64,000 bases of DNA, taken from assembly GCF_905163445.1 (NCBI RefSeq), contig NC_053182.1, forward strand, positions 2,046,001 to 2,110,000, written 5' to 3'. The notes beneath the pieces are model-generated. The model was not told the DNA's origin and searched no databases. It saw only the letters and a program-made list of their open reading frames with translations. This stretch comes from Pararge aegeria. Taxonomy: Eukaryota > Arthropoda > Insecta > Lepidoptera > Nymphalidae. Within the stretch, counting starts at the first letter, position 1. Every line of letters starts with the position of its first letter. A program made the position numbers and the translations under genes. Positions 1-13,759 of this stretch are shown one piece after another.

Positions 1-393
1 ATTAATTTTTGGAAGAAAGGCACGGAAATGTTATAATGATTGCACATTGAAAGTTACAATGAATATTAGTGAGAAAAATCACCTGGATGAAAGATACAGG
101 CTAAATCGATGGAATTTGGAATTTGAGTAAGTCTAAACAATATCGATGCTTACAGTTCTATCCGCGGGGCCTATTTATGTTCATACAAAAATAAAAAAAG
201 GAGAATAATAAAAATATGAAAAAAATAAATAAAAATGAAACATAAAATGTAATTTATTTCCTTTTTCAATTCGCCCAGCGAAGCGGGCTGGAAACGGCTA
301 GTATATAACTATAAAAAACTAACGTTTCGAATTGCGAGCGTTTTGTGTAATATGGAACACGACTGAAAGGGTAATCGACCGCACCATTTTCAG

Positions 394-575
394 AGCACCT
401 GCAACCGAAGACTCACTCCCAGAGTGAACCAGCTCCGAGCAGAAGAGTGCGCAGACGTCAGCAACACGCGGGAGGTCGCGCACGAGCGGGAGGTGCATAC
501 GGCCATGCAGATGGGGCAGTCTTACGAGGACCTCACACTGATCGGGTCCGCCAACTCGCCCACTAGGGTTCCCAG
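394..575 (+). CDS. PABIR: PABIR penultimate coding exon (PP2A-B55 binding core)
   Basis: The acceptor is ttttcag (ends 393) and the donor is cccag/gtgag at 576. It reads in frame 1 without a stop for 60 codons and ends in phase 2. It holds RVNQLRAEE and HEREVHTAMQM, the two helical elements that define the family. Confidence 0.88.
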
Positions 576-2168
576 GTGAGAATTAATATGGAGCGACGCG
601 GTGGCCAACCACCACGGTGATAACGCTATTGTATAGTGCGGAACTGTATTAGGCTCCACCATAAAGTGTTTATAAGTCAAATATTTCTTTATTCAAATAG
701 GTACATATGTGGCACTTTTGATGCGTACATTACATGTTAAATATGACATAGAAGTGAGTTGATGGCGATAACTAAATTCGTCAACTTAAAACTAAAGCTA
801 CGAGGGTTCCAAACGCGCCCTTGTCTAAGAAGAAGCCCACAACAAACTTAGCCGGTTGTTTTTTTTTTTGTTTCACCATCTCACAGAGCAATAATTTACA
901 CCCAAGCATTTTTATCGTTGACGAGTTACCACACACTAGCCTATAATTTGACGGCCGATTAGCGCAGTGGGCAGCGACCCGGCTTTCCGAGGCCAAAGCC
1001 ATGGGTTCGATTCCCACTGCTGGTAAATGTTTGAGTGATAAACGTGTATGTTTTGCAGTGTCTGGGTGTTTATATGTATATTATAAGTACATATTTAAGT
1101 ATATTATTCATTAAAATATTCATCAGTCATCTTAGTACCCATAACACAAGCTACTTTGGGGCTAGGTGTTGACGTGTGTATTGTCGTAGTATATAAGATG
1201 GGGCGAGCTTGCCTAGAAGATGCCTATTCACTCTTGATGTGAAGGTACCCAGATTATAGTTATTGGGGTAGACGGAACATGGGAGGGCATACCAGACCTT
1301 TGCGGTGCGGATCAGAAAGGAAGAAGCAAATCGCTTCGTACGTGTTAATGGTATTTCAACTAAGTAACGGTGCAGATTCTTTCGGTGCCTCGCATTTCGA
1401 TATTCGAAATGTATCTTGTTTAGATATTTATTTATTTTGGACAGCCGATTGGCGCACTGGGCAGCTACCCTGCTTTCTGAGTCCAAGGCCGTGGGTTCGA
1501 TTGGATAGAAGCAGGCGTTACTTTGCGAAAATCCATAAAATATTTTTAAGCTTAATTTTCATAATATAATACGTGGGTTCGATACCCACAACTGGAAAAC
1601 GTTTGTGTTATGAACACGTATATTATGTATATATATTTATGTATATTATTCATTAAATTATTATCAGTTATCTAAGTACCCATAACACAAGCTACTAGTC
1701 GTAGAAAATTTATTTATTTATTATTATTTATTGTAATATTCACTTGCTTGTTTCCAAATGTTACTGGTTGGCGTTAGTGGCCTTTGTTTATTTTTTATTA
1801 CATAGCTATCCATTTTCTATTTCCTACTCCACAGATTTTCACCAGCTGTGTCACCATCACCAACGCGGTCACAACCCAAATTCACAACGAGACGGAGCCT
1901 ATCACCCATCGCACTCCGAGCGTCCAGCTTCAGTCCCGTTAGGCCAAACGTGCTGATCGGGAAACGGCGATGTGACGACTCAGAAACCTCGCTCTCAAAA
2001 AGGATGTGCACCTCAGATAGACTCACCCCCTCAACACCCGGGACACCGGACTCGCCGGACTCATTAGAGTGCACTTTCAGGCCCGTCTCACCCCGACCTA
2101 CCCCAATGAATGAATCACCAAATGACCCTCACGATTTGCACGAGAACCACAAGTCTAGTCCAAGCTAA
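394..2168 (+). CDS. PABIR: PABIR/FAM122 family PP2A-B55 regulator, 3' part (two exons, 5' end outside window)
   Basis: Coding exons are 394-575 and 1835-2168, joined in phase (182 + 334 nt = 171 residues plus TAA). The first exon reads RLTPRVNQLRAEE, then HEREVHTAMQMGQSYEDLTL. This matches the conserved core of FAM122A/B (PABIR1/2), where a short helix binds the B55 subunit and the following HEREV-TAMQ helix covers the PP2A active site. The second exon starts RFSPAVSPSPTRSQPKFTTR and continues RRSLSPI, the family's Ser/Pro- and Arg-rich segment with TTRRS-SPI and a basic KRR patch. The tail is rich in SP/TP sites, such as likely CDK/CHK targets. In the known family the protein inhibits PP2A-B55 in the nucleus and affects mitotic entry. 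Intron phase 2 is flanked by cag/gtgag and acag. The N-terminus is missing because it lies left of position 1. Paralogue naming is not possible from the sequence; insects seem to have one copy. Confidence 0.88.
673..895 (-). mobile_element. LINE 3'-end fragment, family D
   Basis: The segment lies in the PABIR intron. It shares a block (ctacgagggttccaaacgcg, then aagaagaagcccacaacaaa, then a T-run and caccatctcac) with copies at 14446, 29731, 37190, 51250 and 51990. The 51990 copy shows the end of a LINE reading frame, so this copy is in reverse orientation. It has no coding capacity left. Confidence 0.7.
950..1196 (+). mobile_element. tRNA-derived SINE, family A
   Basis: It has a tRNA-like head with A box (gattagcgcagtgggcagcg) and B box (gggttcgattccc). 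The body runs through cagtgtctgggtgtttat and tacccataacacaagctac and ends in gtattgtcgtagtatat. At least thirteen related copies occur in this window in both orientations. It lies in the PABIR intron. Confidence 0.85.
1199..1415 (-). mobile_element. LINE reverse-transcriptase C-terminal fragment, family H
   Basis: The minus strand encodes the decayed string ARHRKNLHRYLVEIPLTRTK, then RFASSFLIRTAKVWYALP and SRVNRHLLGK. The same string occurs in better shape at 44330-44590. It is a non-LTR retrotransposon ORF2 tail, wedged between two SINE copies. Confidence 0.75.
1441..1697 (+). mobile_element. tRNA-derived SINE, family A, split by a MITE remnant
   Basis: The SINE head (ccgattggcgcactgggcag and gtgggttcgat) is interrupted at 1502 and resumes at 1572. 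It ends in cccataacacaagctac. Confidence 0.8.
1502..1570 (-). mobile_element. Foldback-MITE remnant inside a SINE
   Basis: It carries the MITE end ggatagaagcaggcgttact and the aagcttaattttcataatat block seen at 28637-28960, 38201-38503 and 45137-45387. The SINE text cgtgggttcgat is present on both sides (1490-1501 and 1572-1583). Confidence 0.7.
1835..2168 (+). CDS. PABIR: PABIR last coding exon (Ser/Pro-rich C-terminus)
   Basis: The acceptor is actccacag (ends 1834). The first base completes an Arg codon split by the intron. The exon encodes the FTTRRSLSPI block, a KRR patch and many SP/TP dipeptides, then stops at TAA 2166-2168. Confidence 0.88.
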
Positions 2169-4699
2169 TAGATCATTAAAATGCCTTAAATTGGTTGTTA
2201 TCTTGGAAATAAGCTGGTGAATGACTAAACGTAGTGTGTCGAATGTCATATGCCAAGAAACAGGTAATTTGTCCTCTATAGTCAACATGTCATTGTGCTC
2301 AAAACTGGTGATATCGTCAAAAACTCACTCTTCCAACATCTGGGAAATCAGACTCATAGATCCCCATCTTATCCCAATCTACCTTAATGATTGAATCACC
2401 AAATGAGATAAAGAAGTAACTGAGGAACCCAATCTGATGTATTAAAACACATCCGAAATTGCTTGAAATCTTGGAAGTAAGTCGGACTAAATATAAGTCT
2501 AAAGCCAAGAAGAAATTTTATAAGTCAAGAAAAGTAGGGATAAAAAGACACCATAGCACAAAGAGAAAGGTCATAAACTACAAAAACATACATATTTGTG
2601 GAAACGTAAGCAAGTTATCGTACGATAAAAACTGAATGCACTAATTTGTGTTGTATGTATATGACTAAAGGAAGGTCTTGGCCTCCCAACACCAGTTCCA
2701 TGTTGGATCAAGTCTATGAAACTGTACCTTAGATATGTATCTGGAAGGTTTTACTGCGGCCACTAAGGTTATCTTATAAACACTGTGGTTTCCTCGTAAA
2801 GTGATAATACGCTCTAAAAAGTGTAAAGTGAACTTTGTTCTGTGAAAAAAAACAGACAATTAAGTCTAAAGTGATTTGTGTTTTGGTAAAAGAGAAATAC
2901 TGTATTAACAGTGAACGAATTTTATATAGTGTGATTATTGCAACGGTTGACGGACAAACTCTTAATCACACAAACTAGTATTCTTCATTCGGACAGAAAA
3001 TTGTGCATGAACATAAATGCAGTGTCAGGAACATATTGGCTTAGGCATTTGGATATTGTAAATACCAAATATACATTGCATAATTTAGAGTTAAAGGGAT
3101 TTTATACAGTTTGAAAAGTGAACACCTGTTTTCACAAACTTGTTACGTAATTGATGTTATGATATTATAAAAAAATTCGCTCGCAGGTAGGCAGTGTAGG
3201 TTTTATCCATAAAAAAAAGGCCTTTAATGTCAGAGCTAAGGTACAAAAGCCTCTAACTGCTCATTTCTATGCCAATCGGTTCTAAAAGTGAGTTTGCAAA
3301 TAACAAAATTGCCACCATATACCTATACGGACTATGGGCATATGTAATGAATTTTTTATCCTATATTGATTTGTTTCGCTTACCTAATATATCTTGTACT
3401 CTTCAGGTACTAATACACCTCCAGAAAAAAACCAATGAAGTCTCTCTCTCTGTTTCTGGATACTCCATAACATCAATAGGTCAACTTTCATAACCTACTT
3501 CATGATGATGTGTCTACACAAATAATTCTGATGCACTATGAGACTTCATAGTATTGTCTGTGAATACAGGTGTAAGGCTCAGTTTACATGTTTATTAGAT
3601 AATATGTAAGAATTACTGATTAATTGAATATTGCTACTTGCCAAATCTGCAATTTCACTCACTACTGTATTGAACATGTAAAGTGGGCCTAGAAGTGTTG
3701 GTATATTGTTGAAGAGAAGAAACGTAGAATTAAAAATATTGTACAGGTGCATTCATAGTAGCCTATGGGGAATATTCGTTGATTACATCACATAATGTCA
3801 GTATAAAAATAATTAACAAAAATAAATATTCTTCAATGTGGGAAAAAACTTTTTACTAACATTTATAAACATTTTATTGATATTATTATAGCACCTTTCA
3901 AAGTTTACCTTTTATTTTATTTTACTAAAATGTGGTTATTTGATATTTGTGTGACGTAATTAATGAAGTCCCATTTGAATAATATAGTTCCTAATAGTGA
4001 ACTTATAAAAAGGTAGCATATTAAAGCATTTTCAAATTATCTTATCCGATAGAGCCATGAAAAATGTACAGATAAATTATTTTGATACATCCTTCTTTAC
4101 TAAATTTGGAAAGTTAATGTCATACTAAAAATACAAGCTCAATTTCCAAGCCTCTTTAACTTCCAACGATTCCGTCAATTTCCGAACTCGCCAGTAGGGC
4201 TTCTATAACGTTACTGTACTGGTAAGAGTTAACTAAAACAAAACTATAATCGACTAACTGATGTCATATCAGAGCCTCATATTTGTGTTTGTGTCTGTAT
4301 AATAACAATATCGGATCCGATAATGTGAAAACGCTCCTATTATATTGTAAAATATAAAGCGAGTGCCCTTTAAATAGCCAAAGCATCCAAAACTTTATTG
4401 TAAATATATGATAAGTTCGCGAGGTTTTGTATATCGATTTTAGTTTCGTAAGCAAAATGTAGCCATTGGTGCTGATTGGGCAAATACACAAACCCTAAAA
4501 CTAACTATGGCACATAATAGATAACCTTCCTTAACATTATGGAAGATTCACTTTCTGGACGCTGCTTAAGAAAAGCTACTCTAACAGTGTAGCAGTAAGT
4601 TGAAATTTGGTCGCATAATTTTCAGCTGCGTGCTTAACGTCTGGTAAGGCTAAATTAAAATAATCATCCTCAACATTATCGACGCATTAGCAGATATTC

Positions 4700-4900
4700 A
4701 ATAGAAGCAGGTGTTACTTTGCGGAATTCTGAGATATATTATGAAAAGCAGGTGAATCTGTATGGTGTAATCTATAATTTCTCAATCCTTATACTCAACG
4801 CCAAAACAGATCTTCGGCAAAGTACCCTACGCACATTTTGCTTCACACACTCCTGCTTTTCGCGGAGTATAGAAAATACCGCTTAATTTTCATAATATGC
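4700..4900. mobile_element. Foldback MITE, degraded copy
   Basis: It starts with caatagaagcaggtgttact, holds the block cagatcttcggcaa and tacgcac, and ends with tcctgcttttcgcggagtat and cttaattttcataatat. This is the same family as at 28637, 38201 and 45137. Confidence 0.7.
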
Positions 4901-7900
4901 ATAAGCAGATTACCACAGTGTACCAGCCTCCTCTTAGAAAGAAAATGGTATAAAATATCAATCCACATTTGGTCTCCATGCTGTCGAAATGCGGATTATT
5001 AGACTTCGCAAGCCTACGAGAACATTATGTAGAACTTTTAGGCGTACAGTTTTCCTTCAGCGTGATATTCCATTGCAAAAAAAAAACTCGCGAAACGTAA
5101 GAGGTGCCAGGAGCGTGCCAGGAGTCGAACTTGGTCGCCTCTTGAGGGAGATTGAAGTCTTACCTACTAGGTGCATTGGGTTACTACAGAATGAGGCGAA
5201 TTTAAAACAGAACATCATAATAAACTGCTTTTAACGACTCGCGACCACTGGCTTGTACGATACGCTGCTTGCACCATTTACCAAACCGTGCGAAATTATT
5301 TTCTTTGAGAATTGAGAAATACAATACGAAACTTACAGACACGCGTGTCACTGTGAGTAATCGACAATGAATTAAATTAATACTTACATTGCAGTATTAT
5401 ATGCCTTAGCTCAGGTTAGGGTTTGTGTAAAACCGAATTTCGGCCATTACTTTATTATTAAGCTCATTTGAGGAGTTGATTGAACTCGTATCATCCCGCC
5501 TTTTTATTTAGACAAGAAGTATAGTGTTTAGTCTCAAGGTCGCTTGTACGCTTATTCTGTTTATCGTTAGTTGACAGATTGGGAAACCAATAGAGTATTT
5601 GACAAATAACATAACAATAACTCTTATGAAATATCAACTGTAAAATGCTTAAATCTAAATTATAATGATCTTGTTACAATGTTCAATTTCAAGCATGTTA
5701 ATTCCATTGGATGTTTCTTGCTTTAAATATTTAAGAATGGACCCTGTTTTAGTTTCTGTCGGCCATTATTATTTTATTTCAAGATACTGGCCGCACATAG
5801 GAACTTTATGCATTCATAGCTGGCATTTTCTGGATAAGAGAAAAACTGCATACTAAACATATACGACGTAACAGAATAACGAAATACTGTTCAAAGGTGC
5901 GTAAGCATATTAATTTTGGCATACAAACGAATTCGAAACATTCTAAGTGTTTACCTTAATGAAGGCAAAAGACCGACACGCGCATGGTGCTAACTAAAGG
6001 AGTCACATGAGTTCAATTTTACATTTATCTGATTCGTCAGTAAAAACTATGGCAGTGGTTTACTAAAAAACTTTTAGGTTTCCGGTTTCACAGATAAGTC
6101 TCAGAGACAGTACATAAAGTATCTCTCAAGTATTATTTCGGTTTTCATTTACACGTTGTGTATATATATACGCTGTAATAGTATGATTAGACTATTGGAA
6201 ATAAAATTTAAATGGTCGACTCTTAAGTAAACCAAAATTACCAATGCCCTTTAGATAAATTTGAAAAGTTAAATAAAAAAAATAATAAGAAGTTGAATAA
6301 CAAATGATTTAAATTAAAATCCCAAGATGATTAGAATTTTCGTAAAATGTTAATTTGATTTAACAAAATTGTGTAACTAATTTGATTTCATAGAGGAGAG
6401 AGTCAAATGTTCTATTGCGTTTTAACACTGGTGCTAAATCTAAATCAATTAAATTTGCTGTAAGTAAATCTAGCTATCCCTTTCTACAGCGAATGTTGTG
6501 AGAAGGATAGCAATACTTGTCAATTCAGTTTTCCAACATTGGCACCAATGCATGTCAACATTATCAAACAAAGTTTACAGCGTTAATAATCATGCATTGC
6601 TTCATTGACGTTGAATTCATTTAAAATTAAAAATAATTAAGGCTATTGCTCACTTTCGTATGGAAACTGGCATACGTGCATACGCCATTTTGACGATATG
6701 CAGCTATCACACAAACAGATGATTTCATAAAAAGTATTACCTTTCAAATTGGATAGCGATATAGCTGTTTCAAAAGATTTTCGCTATATCTCTTCTTGCT
6801 TCATTTTTATTTTGCATGAAGTTCAAGGTCTTGATGACCTTGAACTTGACTTTCGCATTGGCGATGCCCATTTAGAATTACTTTCAGACTTTTTGGTTGT
6901 TTGTCGCATTATACCTGTATATATGGATGTAAACAAATTAGACAATTACTTTACGTTTTTTTCATGACATTTATAACATTAGACAGCTGCCAAAAAATCG
7001 AGAAAAAGTCGTGACGCAGCGTATGCCATATATTGCAATTTCTTTAAATTTCACTCAAAAGCGATTGAATTTAAAGTCTCGATTATCGATTCGAATTTAT
7101 TGACGTGTATTTTGTATTACTTGTATTAGTGCCGTTACAGACATCTTGACACCTCAAAAACAAGATTGCACATTTCACTAAATTCGGTTTCAAGTATCGA
7201 TACTATGTCATTGGAACCTACGCTTTAAAATTCTTCAATATGATATATCTTCATCGCTCCTAGTAGACACTCTAAAGAAAAGATTGTAACAATATACATA
7301 TTAAAAATCAGGATTGTTAGCTCCATTCTCTCATTTCTCTGTTTCGATACTTATGAACCGTAGACGCCCGCAAGATGACCTCTTTGTAATTGGTCAATAG
7401 AGGTAAACTTTTGAAAACGCATTCTTGAATTTCATTGGTCTTTATTGCGTGCGAATAACCCGCAGGCGGGGTTTCGACTTCGATATCGACCAATGAAATT
7501 GCGTTTTAGGTACAGACTATAGCGACTGTATCGCTGCAGAGAGATACAATGTGTTTAAATTGCCCTTAATTATTAGCTTTGCATTGTGTTCATTATTCAT
7601 TTGGAATAAGTTTTATTTATACCATATTGGTAATTTAATTTTATGATCCTTTGAATGTTAGGTTTTAACGATGGGGATATTTTTTATTAGCGAATTAATT
7701 ATTTTACTTGCCACATACATACATTCTACAAAACATGTAATAGTGTATCAATGAGATGTTTCTAATCCTCGAAGGTTTGACTTATACATAAATCATCGTC
7801 AATATTTGTTACTGTAGAAATGACTAATAAAACTAAAAACTTTTTTTACACTATTGAAAGTGCTTGTTTGCATTATTTTTAGTTTTTGAATAGAAATATT

Positions 7901-10384
7901 TTTTCGTGTAGTTTCATTACACGTAAGTAATTTCGATGGAAGTAGTATGACATATCTACTGCACCTTATTTGACAAATAGTATTCTTTATTTTAGGTCTC
8001 TTGATTTCACGCTAAATATCGACTGTGCCAGTCAAGTTAAATTGTTTTCGAACAATGCGGACTCAAGCGGTAATACCATCTCATTGAAAACTACTATAAA
8101 TTTTACTAACACTCTCCCCCTTGTGGATTAAAAAAAACATTCAAAGGAATTATGGATTGTGATAAGAATTTGATAAAATTGTATGTTAACTGATTCATCT
8201 AATCTCATAGATCAAAGATTTCAATCTTAGATATGTCCCCGAAATTTCAGTTATTTCGCGTTATATGTAGAAGTAAATTAGTTTTGAGTCATGAAACAAA
8301 TATTTCATATTTAAGAGTAATCTCGGTTTTAGTATTTTTTTTGAAAATGATATATCAAGTATATATAAAGGTCAAAGAAAATTATAAAGAATGTAGGTTC
8401 GCGCGCAACATGGAACACGAACAGTCAATCAACCCAGTCAACAAAGTTTGCACAAGGAAATCGGTCTATAATGTATTTCGTTTCTAAGCCGGATAAGGGT
8501 TTTCAAAAGTAACCGATATTAATTTAATAGGTAGTTAAAATGTATCCTTACAACACTTAAGCTACACTGCTAGTTTTGCTTTTTTAAGTTCATCAATTTG
8601 AAAATAAGGAGAATGCAAATCTACTATTGAAATCTTTGATGACATATTCATATTGACATCATAAAATGTACTCGGGATATTTATATAGGTACTTCAAATA
8701 GAAGCGTGTATAAATTGTTTCTGTATGCATTTTTATTTGTGTATAAAAATATATCTAAGGAATACCTATGTAACAAAAATTGTATTTAAAAATTTTTAGA
8801 CCTGTCAATTTAGTTTGTTATGTGAAGTCAACGCGATTTCTAGAAACAATAAATTTCAAAGTGTGATTAAATCACAAACATGACTAATGAATTCTTTTAT
8901 TATACACGACCTACTCATATTAAATTGGTTATTAAACGTGGCATAACGTTGGAATAGTAACGAAATTTTCGGGACACACATCTACTTACTTGCGACAGCA
9001 CTTTTGAAATATCATTGGGAGAGAATTTGATTAAATTGAGAAAACATTGCGACAATATGCCATGTTTATTAATAAAGCCTTAAAGGATTCTGCAACTTGA
9101 AATATTTCTCCGCTTCATTAGTTTGTTTGGTGTAAAGTAATAATAAGTTGCCAAAAAAAACTGATAATACTTTTCTAATAAAAACTATTGCCCGCATTCT
9201 TCGCGAATTGTCAGTTTTCCAGAACTTAAAAGTAGTCATGATACTATTCATCTTTTCAACTAACTCTATGCCTAAAATCAATTTTAACGGTTGCTCAGTT
9301 AGGGCACAAAGAAAACGGTTACATACACTTTATCGATGGCCGGACGGACAGACGTTCGTTCCTCTTTTCCATATCGAGGTTCGGAAATATAGCAATCTTG
9401 AATCTAACGCTGCGGTTTGTTGAGGTGGAAGAATATCCAGCAACCAGTACGAGTTTTTGCTTTTTTATCCATAGAAGTCTCCCAAAAACATTTAACAAGT
9501 CTGGTGCGTCTTTATGTCCGGTGACTGGATATTGAATGCAAGTAAATTTCTGGGTAATGAGGTAGGGTCCACATATACTTTCACTCTCTAGGTAGTATAA
9601 GTTTTCAACCCACCACACTTCTCCAATACGCACTGGCGATAACAAACTCGATAAGTCATTACTGTCAGTTGTTAGTTAAAACGACCAGTGAATGATATTA
9701 TGTTGAAAAAATTTGATTAATTCAAAGCATTGCAATTTATAATGTGTTTTTTATTGACTCTTTTGAGCTGCCACAAGACCAACGTAAATAAAAAAAAGCA
9801 AAACAAATAGGTACCAAACCAAAATCACTTTTATTTATTTACACATGGGTTTTACATAACCTTGTATATTTCAAGACAAATGATATTACGAAAAAAAAAA
9901 CATTTTTAAAAGTGTATTATTATTCTAAATCTTAGCATTAGTGAACAACATTTATAATAACATTCCAATATTTTGTACTCTTTTAAAATGTGATAAATTA
10001 CAAAACATGACAATGATTGCGAATAATCACGCAACAATTACAATGTAAACTAATTAAAACATTACAAAAATCCATTAATATTATTAATAATAATAATTAA
10101 AATTAAAACAGCATTAGCAAAGTATGCCACAATACAATACATGTACAATATCATATACAAAATCGATTTTCACTGTCAGAAGCGAGTTGAGGTGACAAAG
10201 TCGAATATTAAACTTATTGAGTTTAGCATTAACATTTGGCATAATACAAATTGGCATTCATTTTAGTCAAGATATACAGATATAACATTCTCATTCTCAA
10301 TTGTTAATCACATTAATAAACTATTTTCGTTAGTTAGAAAAAAATTTTTTATCAAAGATTATTTGAGCATTTGAATTGTCAGTT

Positions 10385-10452
10385 TAATCAATAACACTAG
10401 GCAGTAACAGAAGTAGTCGCCTACTTCTGTTACTGCCTAGTGTTATTGATTA
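10385..10452. repeat. Perfect 32-bp inverted repeat with 4-nt loop
   Basis: The left arm is 10385-10416 and the right arm 10421-10452, with loop tcgc. All 32 positions pair. The arms contain aacactaggcagtaacagaa. The palindrome stands alone in the repeat-poor spacer. Confidence 0.95.
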
Positions 10453-13400
10453 CCTTAATAATAATTGCAAGGAAAACAAGTGGCCTATTTTTGCCCAGAC
10501 TTAGTTTAATAAAATAGGCCTGGCCTAGTAATTTTCAGTTTGAAGGGCAGAGCAAGGTCGACACTTATATTAATCAATAATGTCCACATTTTTTTTATTT
10601 TGTATATTTTTTCACGAACATGGCCAACTAGGATTAATAGAGGCCATATAGTGTAATTTAAATGCTTAAAAATAATATGAAACTAACAATGAAAGTTCAT
10701 AGAACCATTATGATGATATAAAATTTAGATAAGACAATCATAGTAACTTGTATTATAAAAAAATATTCAATTAGAATTTATTTATTACAGTTCTATATTT
10801 TTAACAATAATTTCAAGAATTGCATACGCCAATGACTTGCTTGAGCTATAATATATTATATTTAATACAGTATAGTAATATTAAAATACGTAAATCAGAT
10901 TGTTACATAATATTGTCATTGAGAGGTAAAGGAATTTTTTAACTCTACATGGATTTTTTAAATTAAATTTATGGTATATCCATATGATATATCTATCAAT
11001 CTTTATCTGTGATAAAGGCACTCAATTCGTTTGTACAAATACAACTAGTGCCTTTTAGAAAACAGAGATGTATGGATTCGTAATGTTTTGAAAAAAACAA
11101 TTAAGACCTTGATCTCTCAGTTACACATATTCCGCGGTTAAAACTATCCTATCCTCAATTATAGGAAGACACCATTTACAAATAATAAAATTACACAAAA
11201 AATGTCGGTCTACATTGATATTGGAATGCACGTAATCTATTGTTAAGAGAAGATTCATAGTGACAAGATTTGGTCGGATTTTGGTTCTATTTGTTAAAAC
11301 AAAAACGATTGGAGATTTTTCAACAGAATTTCTGTTGAAATGAAACTGAATTTCATTTGTATAATTTTCTACCGTAGTATCTTACTTTTATTCAAAGACG
11401 ACTGTGCTAATGAGGTTTATGAGTTGATGCTTCTGGGAGTATGCAAAATGGATGTCATACTCTGTAAGGCGGATTTTTTTGAGCGGCGGATTATATAGCA
11501 TAAATCTTGCTTTAAGTAGATCTAGGTATTTTAGTTTTATACTCTGGTAGAAATTTAGCTCTACTTGAATCTCCATTAATTTGGAGGTTGACCACCTCCT
11601 GTCATTTCGGTGGTATATCGTGTAGATCTGCCAATTATATGGCACTTTTATACTATATAGACAAAAGTCTACATAAATATGTCTACACTACTTTACCACC
11701 TACATACATCAGTCTTTACTTCTGTTTTACCGAGGACACATTTTTTTCAATTTAAAGTTTTTATGTGAGATACTAGCTGCATCGCACAGTTTCACCCGCG
11801 TTAAGACGTATAAATAGCGTATAACTTTCTATCTAGGACGACTGATTTTTTAAATATACAAAAACATTTATATACGAAAAAAACCACCACGTATAAATAG
11901 TACAGACATCAAAGCTCTTACGTTCGCAAAATATATTAGACAGATTCATGTTCATCGTTTGCGATAGGCTTCATTCGAAAATGCAAAACGGTACGAAAAA
12001 TTTTAAACTCTTACAAATTCTTATCAACAATAAGTATAATAATTAAATCCAAAATAAATGCTTGCGTGCGTTTTAAGTACCAACAAGTACGTGTTATATG
12101 TACGGCACCGTACGATTTCACTGTTGAGAGCTCACAAATTAGAATTGATTAGGTGATTGTGTTAGGCCTACATGAATAAAGAATTTTTGAATTTGAATTT
12201 GCTTATCTAGTGCTTTTAACATGTTGAAAAAAGTTAAATCTCACGATGCCGCAAATGTAATACCTTATTAATCTATTTATAACAAAATACTTTGTTACAA
12301 GTAAAATAAAACGTTGCACTTTCAACTCTCCCCGCACACTTCGACAAATTTTTAACTAACTTTTTAATTATTCTAGATTGTTCTACACCCTTTTCTTTCG
12401 CTGAGAATTTGTCTAACATTCATCAAATATATCTAAACAGGGAGCCATCGTGGCACCTTACATTACTTTCCTAAACAAAACTTTACAAGCTAGGGTTTAC
12501 AAGAATAACGTCATTAATTAGTTTTTCGAGTTAAACTGCCCCAATAACTTATCCATTGAATGCAATATTCATATCTCACTAAAGCTGAAACTTGCGGGAA
12601 GTTGCGTCAAAGATTGCAAGACTAGTTTCAAACTCGTCTGATGTCCTTATTCATAGTTTTTTTGCATTACGCCACGTAAAGCTGATTACCTTCCCGAAAA
12701 TAACAGATTAAAAAAATATTATGTATTCAGGAAGTAATTTCATTATTGGGACATTTCATCCTAATTATATATTATAATACAAATACACCCTAGCATTCAT
12801 TAATTTACATTTAAATTACAACCAATCAAATAAGGCTAAAGCTACTGATGGAAAAATTAATTTGTAATACTTGTGTACAAGACTTGGCTTTAGTTTAAGT
12901 TAACGTATGTAGTTAACACACAATAGCTTCGCAATAATTAAAAAAATATATGTATTAAATTATACGCCTGTGATAGGTCTACATAAATAAATAATTTAGA
13001 AATTTTATTTTTAACAAGAGGTTTAACCTCTTGTTGAGACATCTTGCATCATTTAATTTTTGTTAATCAATTATAATGTGCAATACTGTTTGCTGTACAA
13101 AGTGTGGCTTTGTTAAGTTATTTCTTTCTGATTAACCAAACCACTAAAACATGAAAAAGTCGCCAACATTTTTTTTTTAATTTTCTTTCGGATTTAATAA
13201 CATTACAGCATATTTAATAAAACTAAATATTTCAAAACATAATGAGTGTATCCACGGAATGATCCCGTATTACAATCAGTCAGTCAATAAAAGGCACAAA
13301 CTAACAGTACAACCACAATGGTGCTAAATCGTTAAAAGAGCACCACGCGGGCGCACTAGTTAACCTTATATTACCGAATGACAACCGGATTTAACTGCAT

Positions 13401-13753
13401 ACAACGAGCAATTCCTTTTCTTCAGTTATAAATAACATTGCTTAAAAGCAATCGCAATCGTTTGTACAAGATTGTCTAATAATGTGTTAAAAATACTGAT
13501 TCGAATAGAGGGTGCTGATTGATTTGTTAGTGAACTAAGGCAGTAAGCAACAGAGAAAGGGCGGTAGCATCCTCCGTGCGACTACTACCATGCGTCCAGT
13601 GTGTTTATAAGCAAACCCATCCGTTGGGAAAGGCTTTTATTCTAACAGTGGACTGTTATGGTCTAGATGATGATGACCATTTATTTGTGAGTCTATTTTT
13701 ATTTAAAGTTTGTTTCAACAACCCTATCTTCAAATTTATACAGATTTTATATG

Positions 13754-13759
13754 TTTATT
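13754..13759 (-). terminator. CycB3: Candidate polyA signal for cyclin B3
   Basis: Minus-strand AATAAA lies about 117 nt downstream of the cyclin B3 stop codon. Other AATAAA copies lie further on (for example near 9829-9841), so the true 3' end is not settled. Confidence 0.35.

Noticed and set aside
950..1030. tRNA-like sequence with A and B boxes (and similar heads at 20064, 28219, 41872, 48450, 62719)
   Set aside because: These are SINE heads. No cloverleaf with a proper acceptor stem and anticodon loop could be drawn, and each is followed by the SINE body.
7405..7515. Inverted ttcattggtc / gaccaatgaa pair
   Set aside because: Only about 13 bp pair well with a wide gap. Could be an old MITE, but evidence is too weak.
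9319..9645. 108-codon minus-strand frame in the spacer
   Set aside because: No known similarity, no splice context, and codon content typical of chance in AT-rich DNA. An overlapping plus-strand frame of equal weakness exists.
11388..11645. 85-codon minus-strand frame
   Set aside because: Nothing recognisable; inside probable 3' UTR or intergenic DNA.
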